Origin: [Clostridium] asparagiforme DSM 15981
Lineage (GTDB): Bacteria; Bacillota; Clostridia; Lachnospirales; Lachnospiraceae
Assembly (NCBI GenBank): GCA_025149125.1
Contig: CP102272.1
Coordinates: forward strand, 5,580,001-5,644,000
Length of the DNA stretch: 64,000 nt
Direction of reading: 5' to 3'
Below, piece after piece: positions 1 through 9,331 of this stretch (positions are counted from its first letter, which is position 1; the number at the start of each line of letters is the position of its first letter). The position numbers were made by a program, and so were the translations under genes. The notes under the pieces are model-generated. The model saw only the letters and a list, made by a program, of their open reading frames with translations. It ran no database searches and had not been told where the DNA came from.

Positions 1-396
1 GCCGTCGTTTATGTACTCTCTCATCACGCGCTCGCAGTCCGCGCCGCCCGCGATGTTCTCCACCTTGAAGGTCTCCACGTTCTCACAGTTCTCTTCCAGG
101 TACAGCCTGGCGTTCTCATGGGTCTGAGCCCACGCGTCCGTGCTGATCACGTTGCTGAACAGGAAACCGATCTTGATCAGACGGTTGGGGTCCTTGCCGT
201 CCGCCTGAGCCTGGCTCTCCCCGCCCGCGCTCTCGGTTCCCGCCGCCTCCGGCGTATTCTGTTCGGCTTCCGTCTGGGCCTTTGTCTCAGCCGCCGTAGT
301 CTCCGGCGCTTTCTCCTTGCATCCGCTGAGCGCCATAGTCGAGACCATGGCCGCCGCCATCAGCAAACCGATGAGCTTCTTTCCACACTTCTTCAT
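1..396 (-). CDS. BMP-family ABC transporter substrate-binding lipoprotein (5' part only)
   Basis: The reading frame is open from an ATG at 396 to the left window edge, giving the first 132 residues. The start follows AAAGGAGG. The N-terminus is a lipoprotein signal with LSGC lipobox and Cys26, then an Ala/Thr/Glu-rich linker of about 30 residues typical of Clostridia surface lipoproteins. The mature start, KIGFLFSN followed by AWAQTHENAR, resembles the basic membrane protein (BMP/Med) family, which binds nucleosides or related ligands for ABC import. Family membership is inferred from this short stretch, and the C-terminal lobe lies outside the window. The CdaR-type regulator gene lies just upstream on the same strand (157 bp gap), so it may control this gene. 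The ligand is unknown. Confidence 0.75.
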   Translation of the reverse strand, partial: MKKCGKKLIGLLMAAAMVSTMALSGCKEKAPETTAAETKAQTEAEQNTPEAAGTESAGGESQAQADGKDPNRLIKIGFLFSNVISTDAWAQTHENARLYLEENCENVETFKVENIAGGADCERVMREYINDG

Positions 397-553
397 CTTT
401 ATCCTCCTTTGGTTGTATAACACTTATCAGCCGGAAACCGGCCAAATACTCACATGGTTGGGGGTTCATTTTCAGAACATGTACATTGTATATTGTATCC
501 GTTATGAAGGCGGAACAATCCCACGGTGCAGTCCGCTTAGTACCCCTGTACCG

Positions 554-1612
554 TCACTTGGACAGACGGTACAGGACGTACAGGACATAGAGATAAAACA
601 GGTCCTGGAAACTTCTGGGGTTCTTTCCGGTCAGCTCCTGAATCTTGTCCAGCCGGTATTTCAGGGTGTTGCGGTGGATGAACAGCTTGTGGATCACCTC
701 CGCGGAGTTGCCGCTTTCCTGGATGTACATCTCAAGGGTCTGAAGCAGGTCCGCGTGCTGAGGTTGTTCAAATAGCTCCAGCACGCCCTTTTTGACTTTG
801 AGATCCTGGATTTTTGAGAGGGCGTAGGCAAACTCGTAATCCCGGTAATCGTAGATATTTTTCTGGGGATGGAGGCGTTTGCCCGCAAACAGGGCGTTCT
901 GAGCCACCACAAAGGAGCGGTTCAGACTGGTCTCCACGCTGCCCACCGCGATCTTGATGTCGTGAAACAGGGCCGCCACCTGCCGGAGCACCGACTCGTC
1001 GGTTCCCTCCTGCAGGATCAGCACCAGGCAGCTGTTGTTGTGGCACAGGTAATAGTTGGGTCCGCTGAGGATCCGCTCCACTGCCTTCTGGGCGCTGACC
1101 GGGTTCCAGATGCCGTCCAGCACCACCGTATAGTACGGCTGCGTCACATCGATTCCCAGGCGCACGCCCCTGCGGATAAAGGGCAGGGTGTACTCCTCCG
1201 TATTGTTCAGCCACTCCGTCAGGTACTCGAAATACATGACGTAGCTGGTCTGGTCGGGATTATTGAAATAGGGCTGGCAGATCACGCTCTCGCCCACCGC
1301 CTTGGCGATGGAGGTCAGCCGTTTGATCCGCTCCGGGTCTCCGGTCATAATAATGGCTCCCACGCAGATGTCCCGGAAGAACAGCGGCGTGGCGGTGGTA
1401 TTTCCCTCATAATGCCGCTCATTGTAGGACTGGAGCTGGCCGGCCTGCTCGATGCATTCTTTGGCCAGCCTGGAGGACTTTCCCAGGAACGCAGCGCTGG
1501 AGCTGGCGATAATGCAGCCGTTCTCATCCGCCACGCTGACTCCCTTGGGCACGATCTCCATCAGCTCGAACACAATATTCTGGGCCTGGGCTACCGACAA
1601 ATATACACTCAT
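554..1612 (-). CDS. CdaR/PucR-type transcriptional regulator (sugar diacid regulator family)
   Basis: A 352-residue protein. Residues about 1-135 resemble the sugar-diacid recognition domain of CdaR (LSVAQAQNIVFELMEIVPKG, then ADENGCIIASS). The middle is a degenerate GGDEF-like/PucR region. Residues about 290-350 are the PucR-type helix-turn-helix (FIHRNTLKYRLDKIQELTG). CdaR proteins of this layout activate genes for glycerate, galactarate or other diacids, but many family members respond to unrelated ligands. The ATG follows AAGGAG with a 5-nt gap. It is transcribed toward the BMP-type lipoprotein gene 157 bp downstream, a likely target. The effector is unknown. Confidence 0.85.
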   Translation of the reverse strand: MSVYLSVAQAQNIVFELMEIVPKGVSVADENGCIIASSSAAFLGKSSRLAKECIEQAGQLQSYNERHYEGNTTATPLFFRDICVGAIIMTGDPERIKRLTSIAKAVGESVICQPYFNNPDQTSYVMYFEYLTEWLNNTEEYTLPFIRRGVRLGIDVTQPYYTVVLDGIWNPVSAQKAVERILSGPNYYLCHNNSCLVLILQEGTDESVLRQVAALFHDIKIAVGSVETSLNRSFVVAQNALFAGKRLHPQKNIYDYRDYEFAYALSKIQDLKVKKGVLELFEQPQHADLLQTLEMYIQESGNSAEVIHKLFIHRNTLKYRLDKIQELTGKNPRSFQDLFYLYVLYVLYRLSK

Positions 1613-1646
1613 AATCGCTCCTTATGAAAGGGCTGCGCCCGACGGA

Positions 1647-2150
1647 TCATCCTTCCCAACGGATGCGCTTCGGGTCGAAGCGGTCCTTTGCCTTCTGCTG
1701 CGCCGCCGGGTATCCCACCGGAACAGCTGCGAAGGGGATCAGGTTTTCCGGCAGTTCAAACGCCTCCCGGATGGCGCTCACCCGGTCCTGCCTGGGGTAC
1801 ATCCCCAGCCACACGCCGCCCAGCCCCTGTTCCACGGCCTCGATGAGCATGTTCTCCACACAGGCGCTCATGTCCTGTACCCACCAGGGGCTTTCCGGCG
1901 AAATGCGGTTCTGATCTGCCAGCGCCACAATCACCACAGGCGCTCTGCGGCAGCTCCCGGCGTAGGGGCTGGACGCGGCCAGCGCTTCCCTGCCCTGCTC
2001 TGATCGGACAACCAAAAATTCCCAGGGCTGTTCGTTCTTGGCGGTGGGAGCCTGCATCCCTGCGCGGATGATGGCCTGCAGCTGTTCCACGGTGACCGGG
2101 TCGGGTGTGAATTCGCGGCAGGAGTAACGGGTTAATACAGAATCCGGCAT
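1647..2150 (-). CDS. nitroreductase family protein
   Basis: A 167-residue FMN-binding nitroreductase-fold protein. The N-terminal RYSCREF motif, the APTAKNEQPWEFLVV segment and the C-terminal GYPAAQQKAKDRF with conserved basic residues are typical of the short NfnB/NADH oxidase-like subgroup, which reduces nitroaromatics, quinones or flavins with NAD(P)H. It has normal length for this subgroup and is probably cytoplasmic and dimeric. The start follows AGGAGG with an 8-nt gap. The promoter region holds a 10-bp-arm palindrome (2174-2204), so induction by a repressor is likely. The natural substrate cannot be read from sequence. CdaR follows 34 bp downstream, so co-transcription is possible. Confidence 0.9.
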   Translation of the reverse strand: MPDSVLTRYSCREFTPDPVTVEQLQAIIRAGMQAPTAKNEQPWEFLVVRSEQGREALAASSPYAGSCRRAPVVIVALADQNRISPESPWWVQDMSACVENMLIEAVEQGLGGVWLGMYPRQDRVSAIREAFELPENLIPFAAVPVGYPAAQQKAKDRFDPKRIRWEG

Positions 2151-2173
2151 AGGCGCTTCCTCCTTATCAGGAA

Positions 2174-2204
2174 AGGAAGATACTATATTGTCCAGTATCT
2201 TCCT
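2174..2204 (-). promoter_or_regulatory. palindromic operator candidate upstream of the nitroreductase gene
   Basis: AGGAAGATAC and GTATCTTCCT form perfect 10-bp inverted arms around an 11-nt centre. On the minus strand the palindrome covers a possible promoter (TTTAGG, 16 nt, TATAGT), 24-54 bp before the nitroreductase ATG. Nitroreductase genes in Bacillota are often repressed by HxlR- or MarR-type redox regulators that bind such palindromes. No regulator gene is adjacent, so the binding protein is unknown. It could also be a leader hairpin. Confidence 0.5.
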
Positions 2205-2428
2205 AAATATCTGTTTCTTTTTTGTTTATTATGAGGATATCATATCATTTTGAGTGACTTCTTTCAATGAAATGCGACAGAAATTTTATATCTTGTTCAA
2301 GTGCACAACCAGTTGAAATTTTTTTTGTGGGCTTGCACGATGGGATAAGGGGAGGTGATAAGAAGTGATTAAGGGGGCTTATAGGGGAAGAGGGAGAGGG
2401 GTGGTGGGGGAGGGGGTGGCGTTCGTGA

Positions 2429-2668
2429 GAGGCAGGGGAGCGGGGGAGGAGGTTCCAGGGCTCCGTGGTGGGAGAGTCTAGGACGCAAGGGGCGCGAAAA
2501 GGCGGGCACCGCTCCGCACTACGGGCGCCGGCCTGATGCCGGCCCCCTCCGGCTACGCTTTGCTGCGGGCTTTGAGAGCCCTCCGCAATCCCACCTTTTC
2601 ACACCCCTTCCGCCCAAGACTCTCCGAACCACTCCACAGTCACCTCCTCCCCCGCTCCCCTGCCCCTC
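2429..2668. repeat. long imperfect palindrome, element A
   Basis: Positions 2431-2453 are perfectly complementary to 2642-2664 (23 bp, purine-rich arm against pyrimidine-rich arm). Further in, 2471-2479 pairs with 2617-2625 (9 bp), and GAAAAGGCGGG near 2497-2507 pairs with 2590-2600 with one mismatch. The centre holds a small palindrome, GCCGGCCTGATGCCGGC. Weaker G-rich/C-rich complementarity may extend the element to about 2395-2705. The centre resembles the reverse complement of element B. Such a long hairpin could be an RNA structure or a MITE-like element. Confidence 0.75.
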
Positions 2669-2907
2669 ACCCACTACTCTTTCTCTCCTCCCCTCTCGCA
2701 CTTCCACGTTTTTGGAGAGAGAAAAAACATTTCTTCGGCCCTCCAGGCTCCTCCTTAACCTAATACGCTATAAATAGCTCTTCTACGCCCCACCCACTCA
2801 CGAATCAACCTAATGGGATATACATCTTTTGCCACAGGCAACAGAATGGGCGGGCGACCTTCTTCTATAACGTGGATGCGCCAGCGGACGGGGAGAAAAA
2901 TTGAGGG

Positions 2908-3140
2908 GGAAAAGAGGTGGGGGACGGGGAGGAGAGATGGGTCTTAGCCTGGAGAGGACGCGGAGCAGGGGGTGAGGGAGGGCGCTCCACGCCCGAGCGA
3001 AAGGGAATACGGAGGGGCAGGCATCCGGCCTGCGCCGGAGTTTTCCCGATCCCCCTGCGGAGCGTCCTCTCCGGGCTTAGAGCCATCCCCCGGTTCGGAC
3101 TATGAGCCCGGCCTCACTGCCCGTCCCCCGCCTCTTTTCC
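2908..3140. repeat. long imperfect palindrome, element B (inverted relative of element A)
   Basis: Positions 2908-2928 pair with 3120-3140 at 20 of 21 positions, and 2941-2961 pairs with 3062-3082 at 18 of 21. Near the centre, GCAGGGGG pairs with CCCCCTGC. The centre contains GCAGGCATCCGGCCTGC, whose reverse complement followed by CCCCTCCG and a GAGCGCCCTCC-like block lines up with the centre of element A. The two elements are therefore opposite-facing members of one family with diverged arms but conserved pairing. No reading frame explains the pattern. Confidence 0.75.
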
Positions 3141-3246
3141 GGAACTACCTTATCCCGTCCGCGTTCCCCTTCCACCCCACCCCCTAAAAAAATCCCCACA
3201 CCCGTCACTCCAAAAGCAACAGTTGCAGGGATACTATTTATTTCAC

Positions 3247-4885
3247 TCACATCGTAATATCCTTAGACTTAGAAATCCTCATAAAGATCAAAATCGACAA
3301 CGCCGTCAACGACGTCAACACCGTGGAAAGCGCCGCCGCGACTCCATAATTTCCCCGGATTACCTCCGTATAAATGGACACCGTCAACGTTTTCGTCTTC
3401 CCCGTATACAGAATAATCGCCGTGGACAACTCCGTGATCATCGTCACCCAGCTCAATATCGCCCCCGACACGATCCCGTTGGCCATCATGGGAATGGTGA
3501 TGGCGAAAAATGTCTTCATCTTGGAGGTCCCCAGACTGATGGACGCTTCCTCGATGGTGATGGGAATCTGCTGCAAAATCGCCACGCTGGACCGTATGGT
3601 GTAGGGTAGCCTGCGGATAACCAGGGCTACGATCATGATCAAAAAGGTCCCGCTGATGATGAGCGGCGGCCGGTTGAAGCAGATCAACATGGCGATTCCG
3701 ATAACGGAACCGGGGATAATATAGGGCATCATGGAGATCAGGTCCATGGTATTGGTGGCCGCATTGCGCCTGCGCACCGCCAGGTATGCGATCAGCACCG
3801 CCATGAGAATGATCACCACCAGCGCGCTGCCCGCGATCACAAAGGTATTGACGATGGAACTGCCCATCTTGGAAAACGCCGTGCGGTAGCTGCCCAGCCA
3901 GTACCCGTCCTTGAACACCAGGCCCTCCGTTTTCAGGAAGGAGGTGTAAATCACGTAGCACTGGGGCACGATGGAAAGGCCGACCACAAGATAGGAATAC
4001 AGGTGGATCAGCACCCCCCGGACGCCTTTGAGTTCCTTGGGTTCGATGGGGTGAAGGGCGTTCATGGTAAACGCCAGCTTGTTGGAGGCGTGCTTCTGGG
4101 CCATGAAGATCAACGCTGTAATGATGATGGCAATGATACTGATGGCGGCCGCGAAGCCGTCGTCTCCGCTGACCTCGCCCATGAATTCATTGTAGATGAG
4201 CACCGGGAAGGTCCGGTAGCCCTCGCCGATCAGCATGGGCGTGCCGAAATCCGCCAGGGCGCGCATGAACACCAGCAGGCTGCTGGCCAGAATGGTGGGC
4301 ATGACCAACGGGATAATCAGGCTGAAGAAACGCTTCACGCCGCTGCATCCCAGGTTAAGGCTGGCTTCCATTAAGGACTGGTCGATGTTCTTTAGGGCGC
4401 CGGACACATACAGGAATACCAGCGGGTAAAGCTGCAGGGTCAGCACCACCAGGATACCCGCAAAACCGTAGATGTTGATTCCCTGGATGTTGAAGGTGTC
4501 CTTTAAGAAGGTGGTCACCACTCCGCTTCTGCCCATCAGAAGAATCCAGGAATATGCGCCGATAAACGGCGCGGACATGGACGACAGGATGATCAGGATT
4601 CTGAGCACCCCGTTGCCCTTGATCTTATACATGGTAAAGAAATACGCCAGGGGAGCGCCCAGAAGCAGCGTGGTGACGGTGGTGCACAGGGTCACCTTCA
4701 AGCTGTTCAACAGGGTCCCAAAATAGTATTTCTTGCCGAAAAATTTGCTGAAATAGCCCAGCGTGAAAACGCCGTCCGGGCTGTACACGGAGCGCCGGAG
4801 CAGGTTCAGCATGGGGTACAGCAGAAAAATCGCGTACGCGCCCAGCAGTGCGATGGTAATATAACCCCAAACGTCCAGTTTGAAT

Positions 4886-4896
<11 letters not shown>
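3247..4896 (-). CDS. AfuB/FbpB-type ABC transporter permease (fused two-domain)
   Basis: A 549-residue integral membrane protein with about 12 helices, made of two fused BPD-type permease halves. Each half has an EAA-type loop that contacts the ATPase: MEASLNLGCSGVKRFF near residue 215 and IEEASISLGTSKMKTFF near residue 455. Fused permeases of this kind serve family-1 binding proteins (Fe3+, thiamine, hexose phosphates). The start overlaps the ATPase gene by 11 bp, indicating translational coupling. It is the last gene of the binding protein-ATPase-permease operon. The divergent nanE-rpiR pair makes a sugar-phosphate substrate as plausible as iron. Confidence 0.9.
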
Positions 4897-6001
<1,105 letters not shown>

Positions 6002-6057
6002 GTTATATCTCCTCCAGAGGCCTTGATTGGCAACTGTCCGATACCCCGGCAGTTACC

Positions 6058-6140
6058 GGCACAATCCCGGATAAACGCCTGCGGCGGTGGGATTGTGCCT
6101 GCTTTTCCACGTTTTTTGAGGCCGCGCAGCTCCTGCGCGG
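6058..6140 (-). repeat. tandem hairpins between binding-protein and ATPase genes
   Basis: Positions 6058-6068 (GGCACAATCCC) and 6089-6099 form a perfect 11-bp stem with an inner CGCC/GGCG stem. A second stem, CCGCGCAG/CTGCGCGG, sits at 6122-6140 with a 3-nt loop. They fill the 168-bp spacer after the lipoprotein stop codon and lack a clear U-run on the minus strand. They are better explained as mRNA-stabilising or partial-attenuation structures than as a full terminator. Confidence 0.55.
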
Positions 6141-6169
6141 GCCGGATGAACATTATGCTGTATTTTACC

Positions 6170-7279
6170 TTACTGCAGGCTTGCAAATAAGTCTTTGTAG
6201 CGCTCCACAATCTCGTTCTTGTGCTCTGCGATGTAGGCAATGTCCTCGGTGATGGTATGAATCTCGCCGATGGGGGTAAGGGTCTTGCTGGAAATGGAGG
6301 CGATAATGGGACGGATGGTTAAGTTGTCGCCGAACTGCTGCTGTACTTCATCGGAAATCAGGTAATCGATGAACAGCTTGGCGTTGTCCATGTTCTTGGC
6401 ACCCTTGATGATCGCGGCTCCGCTGGGCAGGTATACGGCGCCCTCGCTTGGAAATACGATCTCAACCGGCGCTCCGTCCGCAACCAGGGTTGCACAGGGA
6501 TCCTCGTATGTCAGACCCACGGTGTACTCGCCGTCCGCAACGCCCTTGTACACGGCGCTGGAACCGGACAGCACCTTGCCGTCCCACTGCTCGATCAGCT
6601 TGCCCACAAAGTCCCAGGCCTCGTCGCTGTCGTATCCGCCCTTGGCCAGCAGAATGTTGGTCAGCTGCGCAAATGCGCTGGAGGAGGTGGCGGGGTCGCA
6701 GGTAGCGATCTTTCCCTTTAACTCCGGATTCAGCAGGTCGTCGTAGCTCTCAATCTTGATATCTCCGATCAGGTCCTTGTTCACCAGCAGGCAGCTGCCG
6801 TTGATGGTGTAGTTTGTATAGAAACCTGTTGTATTCTGGAATTCTTCCGGAAGGTTCTTGTCGTTGGGAGACACGTACTCCTCAAACAGATCCGGGTTCT
6901 GTTTGTAAATGGCATAGTTCACGCCGCCGAAGTCGATATCCGCATAGGGATCGTTTGCCTCGGAACTCAGGCGCTTGATCAGTTCTCCGGCTCCCGCGGA
7001 AATCACTTCCACCTCGATGCCGTATTTCTCCTCAAATCCAGGAATTACATTGTTCATGATGCCTTCGGAGTTGGGGGAGTACACAACCAGCTTTCCCCCG
7101 GTGGTCTTTGCTTCCTCCTTGCTCTCCGCAGCGGACTGCTCCCCGGCGGGCTCCGCCTTTGCCTCGGTTTTCGCTTCCGCCTTCGTCTCCGCCGTGGTGG
7201 GCGTGCTGCCGCCGCCGCATGCCGTAAGCCCCATTACCATAACCGCTGCCAATACCCCTGCTAAATAACGTTTCCTCAT
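6170..7279 (-). CDS. family-1 extracellular solute-binding lipoprotein (AfuA/FbpA-like)
   Basis: A 369-residue lipoprotein with signal peptide and LTAC lipobox (Cys21), followed by a Thr/Glu/Ala-rich linker to about residue 62. The mature protein begins KLVVYSPNSEGIMNNVIPGFEEKYG, the typical opening of Fe3+/hexose-phosphate/2-aminoethylphosphonate-type binding proteins. FbpA proteins use paired tyrosines near the C-terminus for iron; a convincing Tyr-Tyr pair is not seen here. AfuA of Actinobacillus pleuropneumoniae, of this class, binds hexose phosphates. Here the divergent neighbours are nanE and an RpiR sugar-phosphate sensor. The start follows AAGGAGGAG. The substrate is unproven. Confidence 0.88.
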   Translation of the reverse strand: MRKRYLAGVLAAVMVMGLTACGGGSTPTTAETKAEAKTEAKAEPAGEQSAAESKEEAKTTGGKLVVYSPNSEGIMNNVIPGFEEKYGIEVEVISAGAGELIKRLSSEANDPYADIDFGGVNYAIYKQNPDLFEEYVSPNDKNLPEEFQNTTGFYTNYTINGSCLLVNKDLIGDIKIESYDDLLNPELKGKIATCDPATSSSAFAQLTNILLAKGGYDSDEAWDFVGKLIEQWDGKVLSGSSAVYKGVADGEYTVGLTYEDPCATLVADGAPVEIVFPSEGAVYLPSGAAIIKGAKNMDNAKLFIDYLISDEVQQQFGDNLTIRPIIASISSKTLTPIGEIHTITEDIAYIAEHKNEIVERYKDLFASLQ

Positions 7280-7326
7280 AACTGATAACTCCTCCTTTTA
7301 TGATCATAATTGACTATGTTCAGCTC

Positions 7327-7393
7327 TGTTTTATAAAACACAGCCATACCTTTCCCGTGCTTTTATATTAGCATACCGATTATGCAAAATCAA
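7327..7393 (-). promoter_or_regulatory. promoter with two palindromes for the first AfuABC-like operon
   Basis: On the minus strand TTGATT (7388-7393), a 17-nt spacer and TAATAT (7365-7370) form a good sigma-A promoter. The spacer holds the palindrome GCATA-N5-TATGC (7371-7385). A perfect 14-bp palindrome TGTTTTATAAAACA (7327-7340) lies in the leader. Both are candidate operators, with the RpiR protein encoded divergently as the obvious candidate regulator. Confidence 0.6.
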
Positions 7394-7461
7394 CATAGAA
7401 AACGAAAATATTTTTTATTTCATATCGAAAACAGATATAAAAATAAATTTTTCTTTTATTC

Positions 7462-7490
7462 TTGTGTTTTTTCTTTGTGTAATTTATAAT
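7462..7490 (+). promoter_or_regulatory. sigma-A promoter of nanE-rpiR
   Basis: TTGTGT at 7462-7467, a 17-nt spacer and TATAAT at 7485-7490. Transcription would start near 7497 and leave a leader of about 77 nt before the nanE ATG, which follows GGAGGTG. Confidence 0.7.
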
Positions 7491-7573
7491 AAGGGCAGCG
7501 GCTCTGACCTGGTCGGTTTCCATACATTTCCCGTATGCGACATTTCATCATTTCAATTCGGAGGTGCTAATAA

Positions 7574-8260
7574 ATGAGTAACTTTCTTGAGCAGGTTCAC
7601 AAAAAGCTGATTGTATCCTGCCAGGCTTTGGAGCAGGAACCGCTCCACAGCTCCTATATTATGTCCCGGATGGCCTACGCGGCCATGTTGGGAGGCGCGG
7701 CCGGAATCCGCGCAAACACGGTGGAGGATATAACGGCCATCAAGGAGACCGTGGACCTGCCGGTGATCGGCATTATCAAGCGCGTGTACGGGGACTGCCC
7801 GGTTTTCATCACACCCACGGAACGCGAAGTGGATGCGCTGGTTGCCTGCGGCACGGAGGTGATCGCGCTGGATGCCACCAGCCGGCCCCGGCCGGACGGC
7901 GTTTCCCTGCCGGAACTGTTTGCCGCGATCCGCAGGAAATATCCCGGCCAGCTCTTTATGGCGGACTGCTCCACTTACGAGGACGCGTCCGCGGCCAGGG
8001 ACATGGGATTTGATATCGTGGGAACCACCCTGCGCGGATATACCCGTGAGACGGCCGGAACGGAGATACCGGACATGGATCTGATCGCCCGTCTGGGGCA
8101 GACCATGGGAATTCCCGTGATTGCCGAGGGCGGTATCTGGACGCCGCAGCAGCTCCATGATATACTCTCTATGGATGGAATACACGCGGCTGTGATCGGA
8201 GGCGCTATCACAAGACCTCTGGAAATCACCAAGCGCTTTGTGCAGGCCATCGAATCGTAG
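7574..8260 (+). CDS. nanE: N-acylglucosamine-6-phosphate 2-epimerase (NanE)
   Basis: A 228-residue TIM-barrel enzyme of normal NanE length. NanE converts N-acetylmannosamine 6-phosphate to N-acetylglucosamine 6-phosphate in sialic acid and ManNAc catabolism. Family segments are clear: LIVSCQAL at the N-terminus, AAGIRANT near 45, PVIGIIKRVYGDCPVFITPT near 63-82, EVIALDAT near 95, FMADCSTYEDA near 131 and VIAEGGIW near 180. The catalytic lysine (IIKR) and glutamate (AEGG) are present. It is co-transcribed with the RpiR gene 30 bp downstream and divergent from a family-1 importer. No neuraminate lyase or ManNAc kinase is in the window, so imported ManNAc-6-phosphate could feed it directly. Confidence 0.93.
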   Translation: MSNFLEQVHKKLIVSCQALEQEPLHSSYIMSRMAYAAMLGGAAGIRANTVEDITAIKETVDLPVIGIIKRVYGDCPVFITPTEREVDALVACGTEVIALDATSRPRPDGVSLPELFAAIRRKYPGQLFMADCSTYEDASAARDMGFDIVGTTLRGYTRETAGTEIPDMDLIARLGQTMGIPVIAEGGIWTPQQLHDILSMDGIHAAVIGGAITRPLEITKRFVQAIES

Positions 8261-8290
8261 ACATGACATACATTTTTTTGGAGGTACTCT

Positions 8291-9148
8291 ATGGCGGACG
8301 TCAATCTGATTGACAAAATCCTCTCATCCTACAGCCATTTCACCAAGCTGGAAAAAAAAGTGGCTGATTTTGTGCTCGAAAACCCCCAGGAGGTTCTGGA
8401 TCTGACCATCAGCGACCTGGCGGAGCGCTGCGGAGTGGGCGACACCACCGTATTCCGTTTCTGCCGTTCCCTGAAGCTGGGCGGTTATCAGGATTTCAAG
8501 CTGTCACTGGCACTCAGTACCCACTCCCGCGAGATGCTGGATATCAATGCCAATGTGGACGTGGCGGACTCCAGGGACATCCGGGAAATTTCCCAGAAAA
8601 TCCTGTCCGTCTACACGGCGGCGCTGAACCACGCCTACAATTACTTAAACTTTGAGGCCGTGAGCCGGACGGTGGACCAGATCATATCCGCCAATCAGAT
8701 TTACTTATACGGCTTCGGAGGTTCCGCCATCACCTCGCTGGAGATGCAGAACAAGTTCCTGCGGCTTATGCCCAATATCTCCTTCACCAGCGATGCGCAC
8801 ATGCAGCTGACCTCCGCCACGCTGCTGCGCCCCGGGGATCTGGCTATTATCTTCTGCAACTCCGGCATGACCAAGGACTGCATCCAGATCGCCAAGTCCG
8901 TCCGGGAGTCCGGCGGAACCACGGTGTTCATCACCAGCTTTTTAAAGACTCCGGCGGCGCCCTATGCGGATATTCTCCTGCAATGCGGAGCCAGAGAGGG
9001 CCCCATGCAGGGCGGTTCCATCTCGGCTATCGCCTCCCAGATGTACATGGTGGATATTCTTTACGCTGAGCTGTTCCGGCGCATGAACGGCGACGCGGAG
9101 AAAAATAAACAAAAGACCTCACAGGCGATTGCGGAGAAGATGTTGTAG
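8291..9148 (+). CDS. MurR/RpiR family transcriptional regulator
   Basis: A 285-residue regulator. Residues 1-77 are the RpiR helix-turn-helix domain (LTISDLAERCGVGDTTVFRFCRSLKLGGYQDFK). Residues about 110-250 are an SIS sugar-isomerase domain that binds a phosphosugar (IYLYGFGGSA, then FCNSGMTKD and VFITS). Members next to nanE sense ManNAc-6-phosphate or related compounds. The start follows GGAGG. It probably regulates nanE and the divergent importer through the shared 294-bp region. A strong two-way terminator follows at 9214-9272. Confidence 0.92.
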   Translation: MADVNLIDKILSSYSHFTKLEKKVADFVLENPQEVLDLTISDLAERCGVGDTTVFRFCRSLKLGGYQDFKLSLALSTHSREMLDINANVDVADSRDIREISQKILSVYTAALNHAYNYLNFEAVSRTVDQIISANQIYLYGFGGSAITSLEMQNKFLRLMPNISFTSDAHMQLTSATLLRPGDLAIIFCNSGMTKDCIQIAKSVRESGGTTVFITSFLKTPAAPYADILLQCGAREGPMQGGSISAIASQMYMVDILYAELFRRMNGDAEKNKQKTSQAIAEKML

Positions 9149-9213
9149 TGGTGTGCAAGCGGCCCATCACACGCAGTGACCGCCTGCCAGCTGCAATACA
9201 TATCACCTCGGGC

Positions 9214-9272
9214 AAAAAGACAGAGGTACAACCGATCACCGTTTGGCGGTCAGGCTGTACCTCTGTCTTTTT
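9214..9272. terminator. bidirectional rho-independent terminator
   Basis: A perfect 17-bp stem, 9214-9230 against 9256-9272, has A5 on the left and T5 on the right. It can stop transcription of the nanE-rpiR operon on the plus strand and of nth on the minus strand. Confidence 0.9.
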
Positions 9273-9313
9273 ATTAAATGCAATGGGCCGCTGTTGCAGC
9301 CCCCTGGCGATTG
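9271..9313 (+). repeat. REP-like palindrome, copy 1
   Basis: The 43-nt copy carries AAATGCAATGGGCCGCTG, a short variable loop with CAGCC, and GGCGATTG. It matches the copies at 13668-13711 and, inverted, 62935-62980. GCAAT and ATTGC-like ends pair. It directly abuts the terminator at 9214-9272. Confidence 0.7.
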
Positions 9314-9331
9314 TTTTTCCGAGCAAGCATT

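Larger units (their letters stand above)
2205..3246. other. gene-free 1.04 kb stretch with strand-asymmetric sequence
   Basis: After an A+T-rich 130 bp that probably carries the nitroreductase promoter, the sequence alternates between G-rich and C-rich blocks that pair with each other (two palindromic elements annotated separately). The piece between the elements (about 2705-2890) is mixed sequence with repeats of AACCTAAT. Several short open frames of 60-75 codons exist, but none has a ribosome binding site or recognisable product. No tRNA or other known RNA was recognised. Confidence 0.6.

Noticed and set aside
2519..3187. Short open frames in the palindromic gap
   Set aside because: They are low-complexity Pro/Arg/Ser-rich products of G-rich/C-rich arms with no ribosome binding sites.
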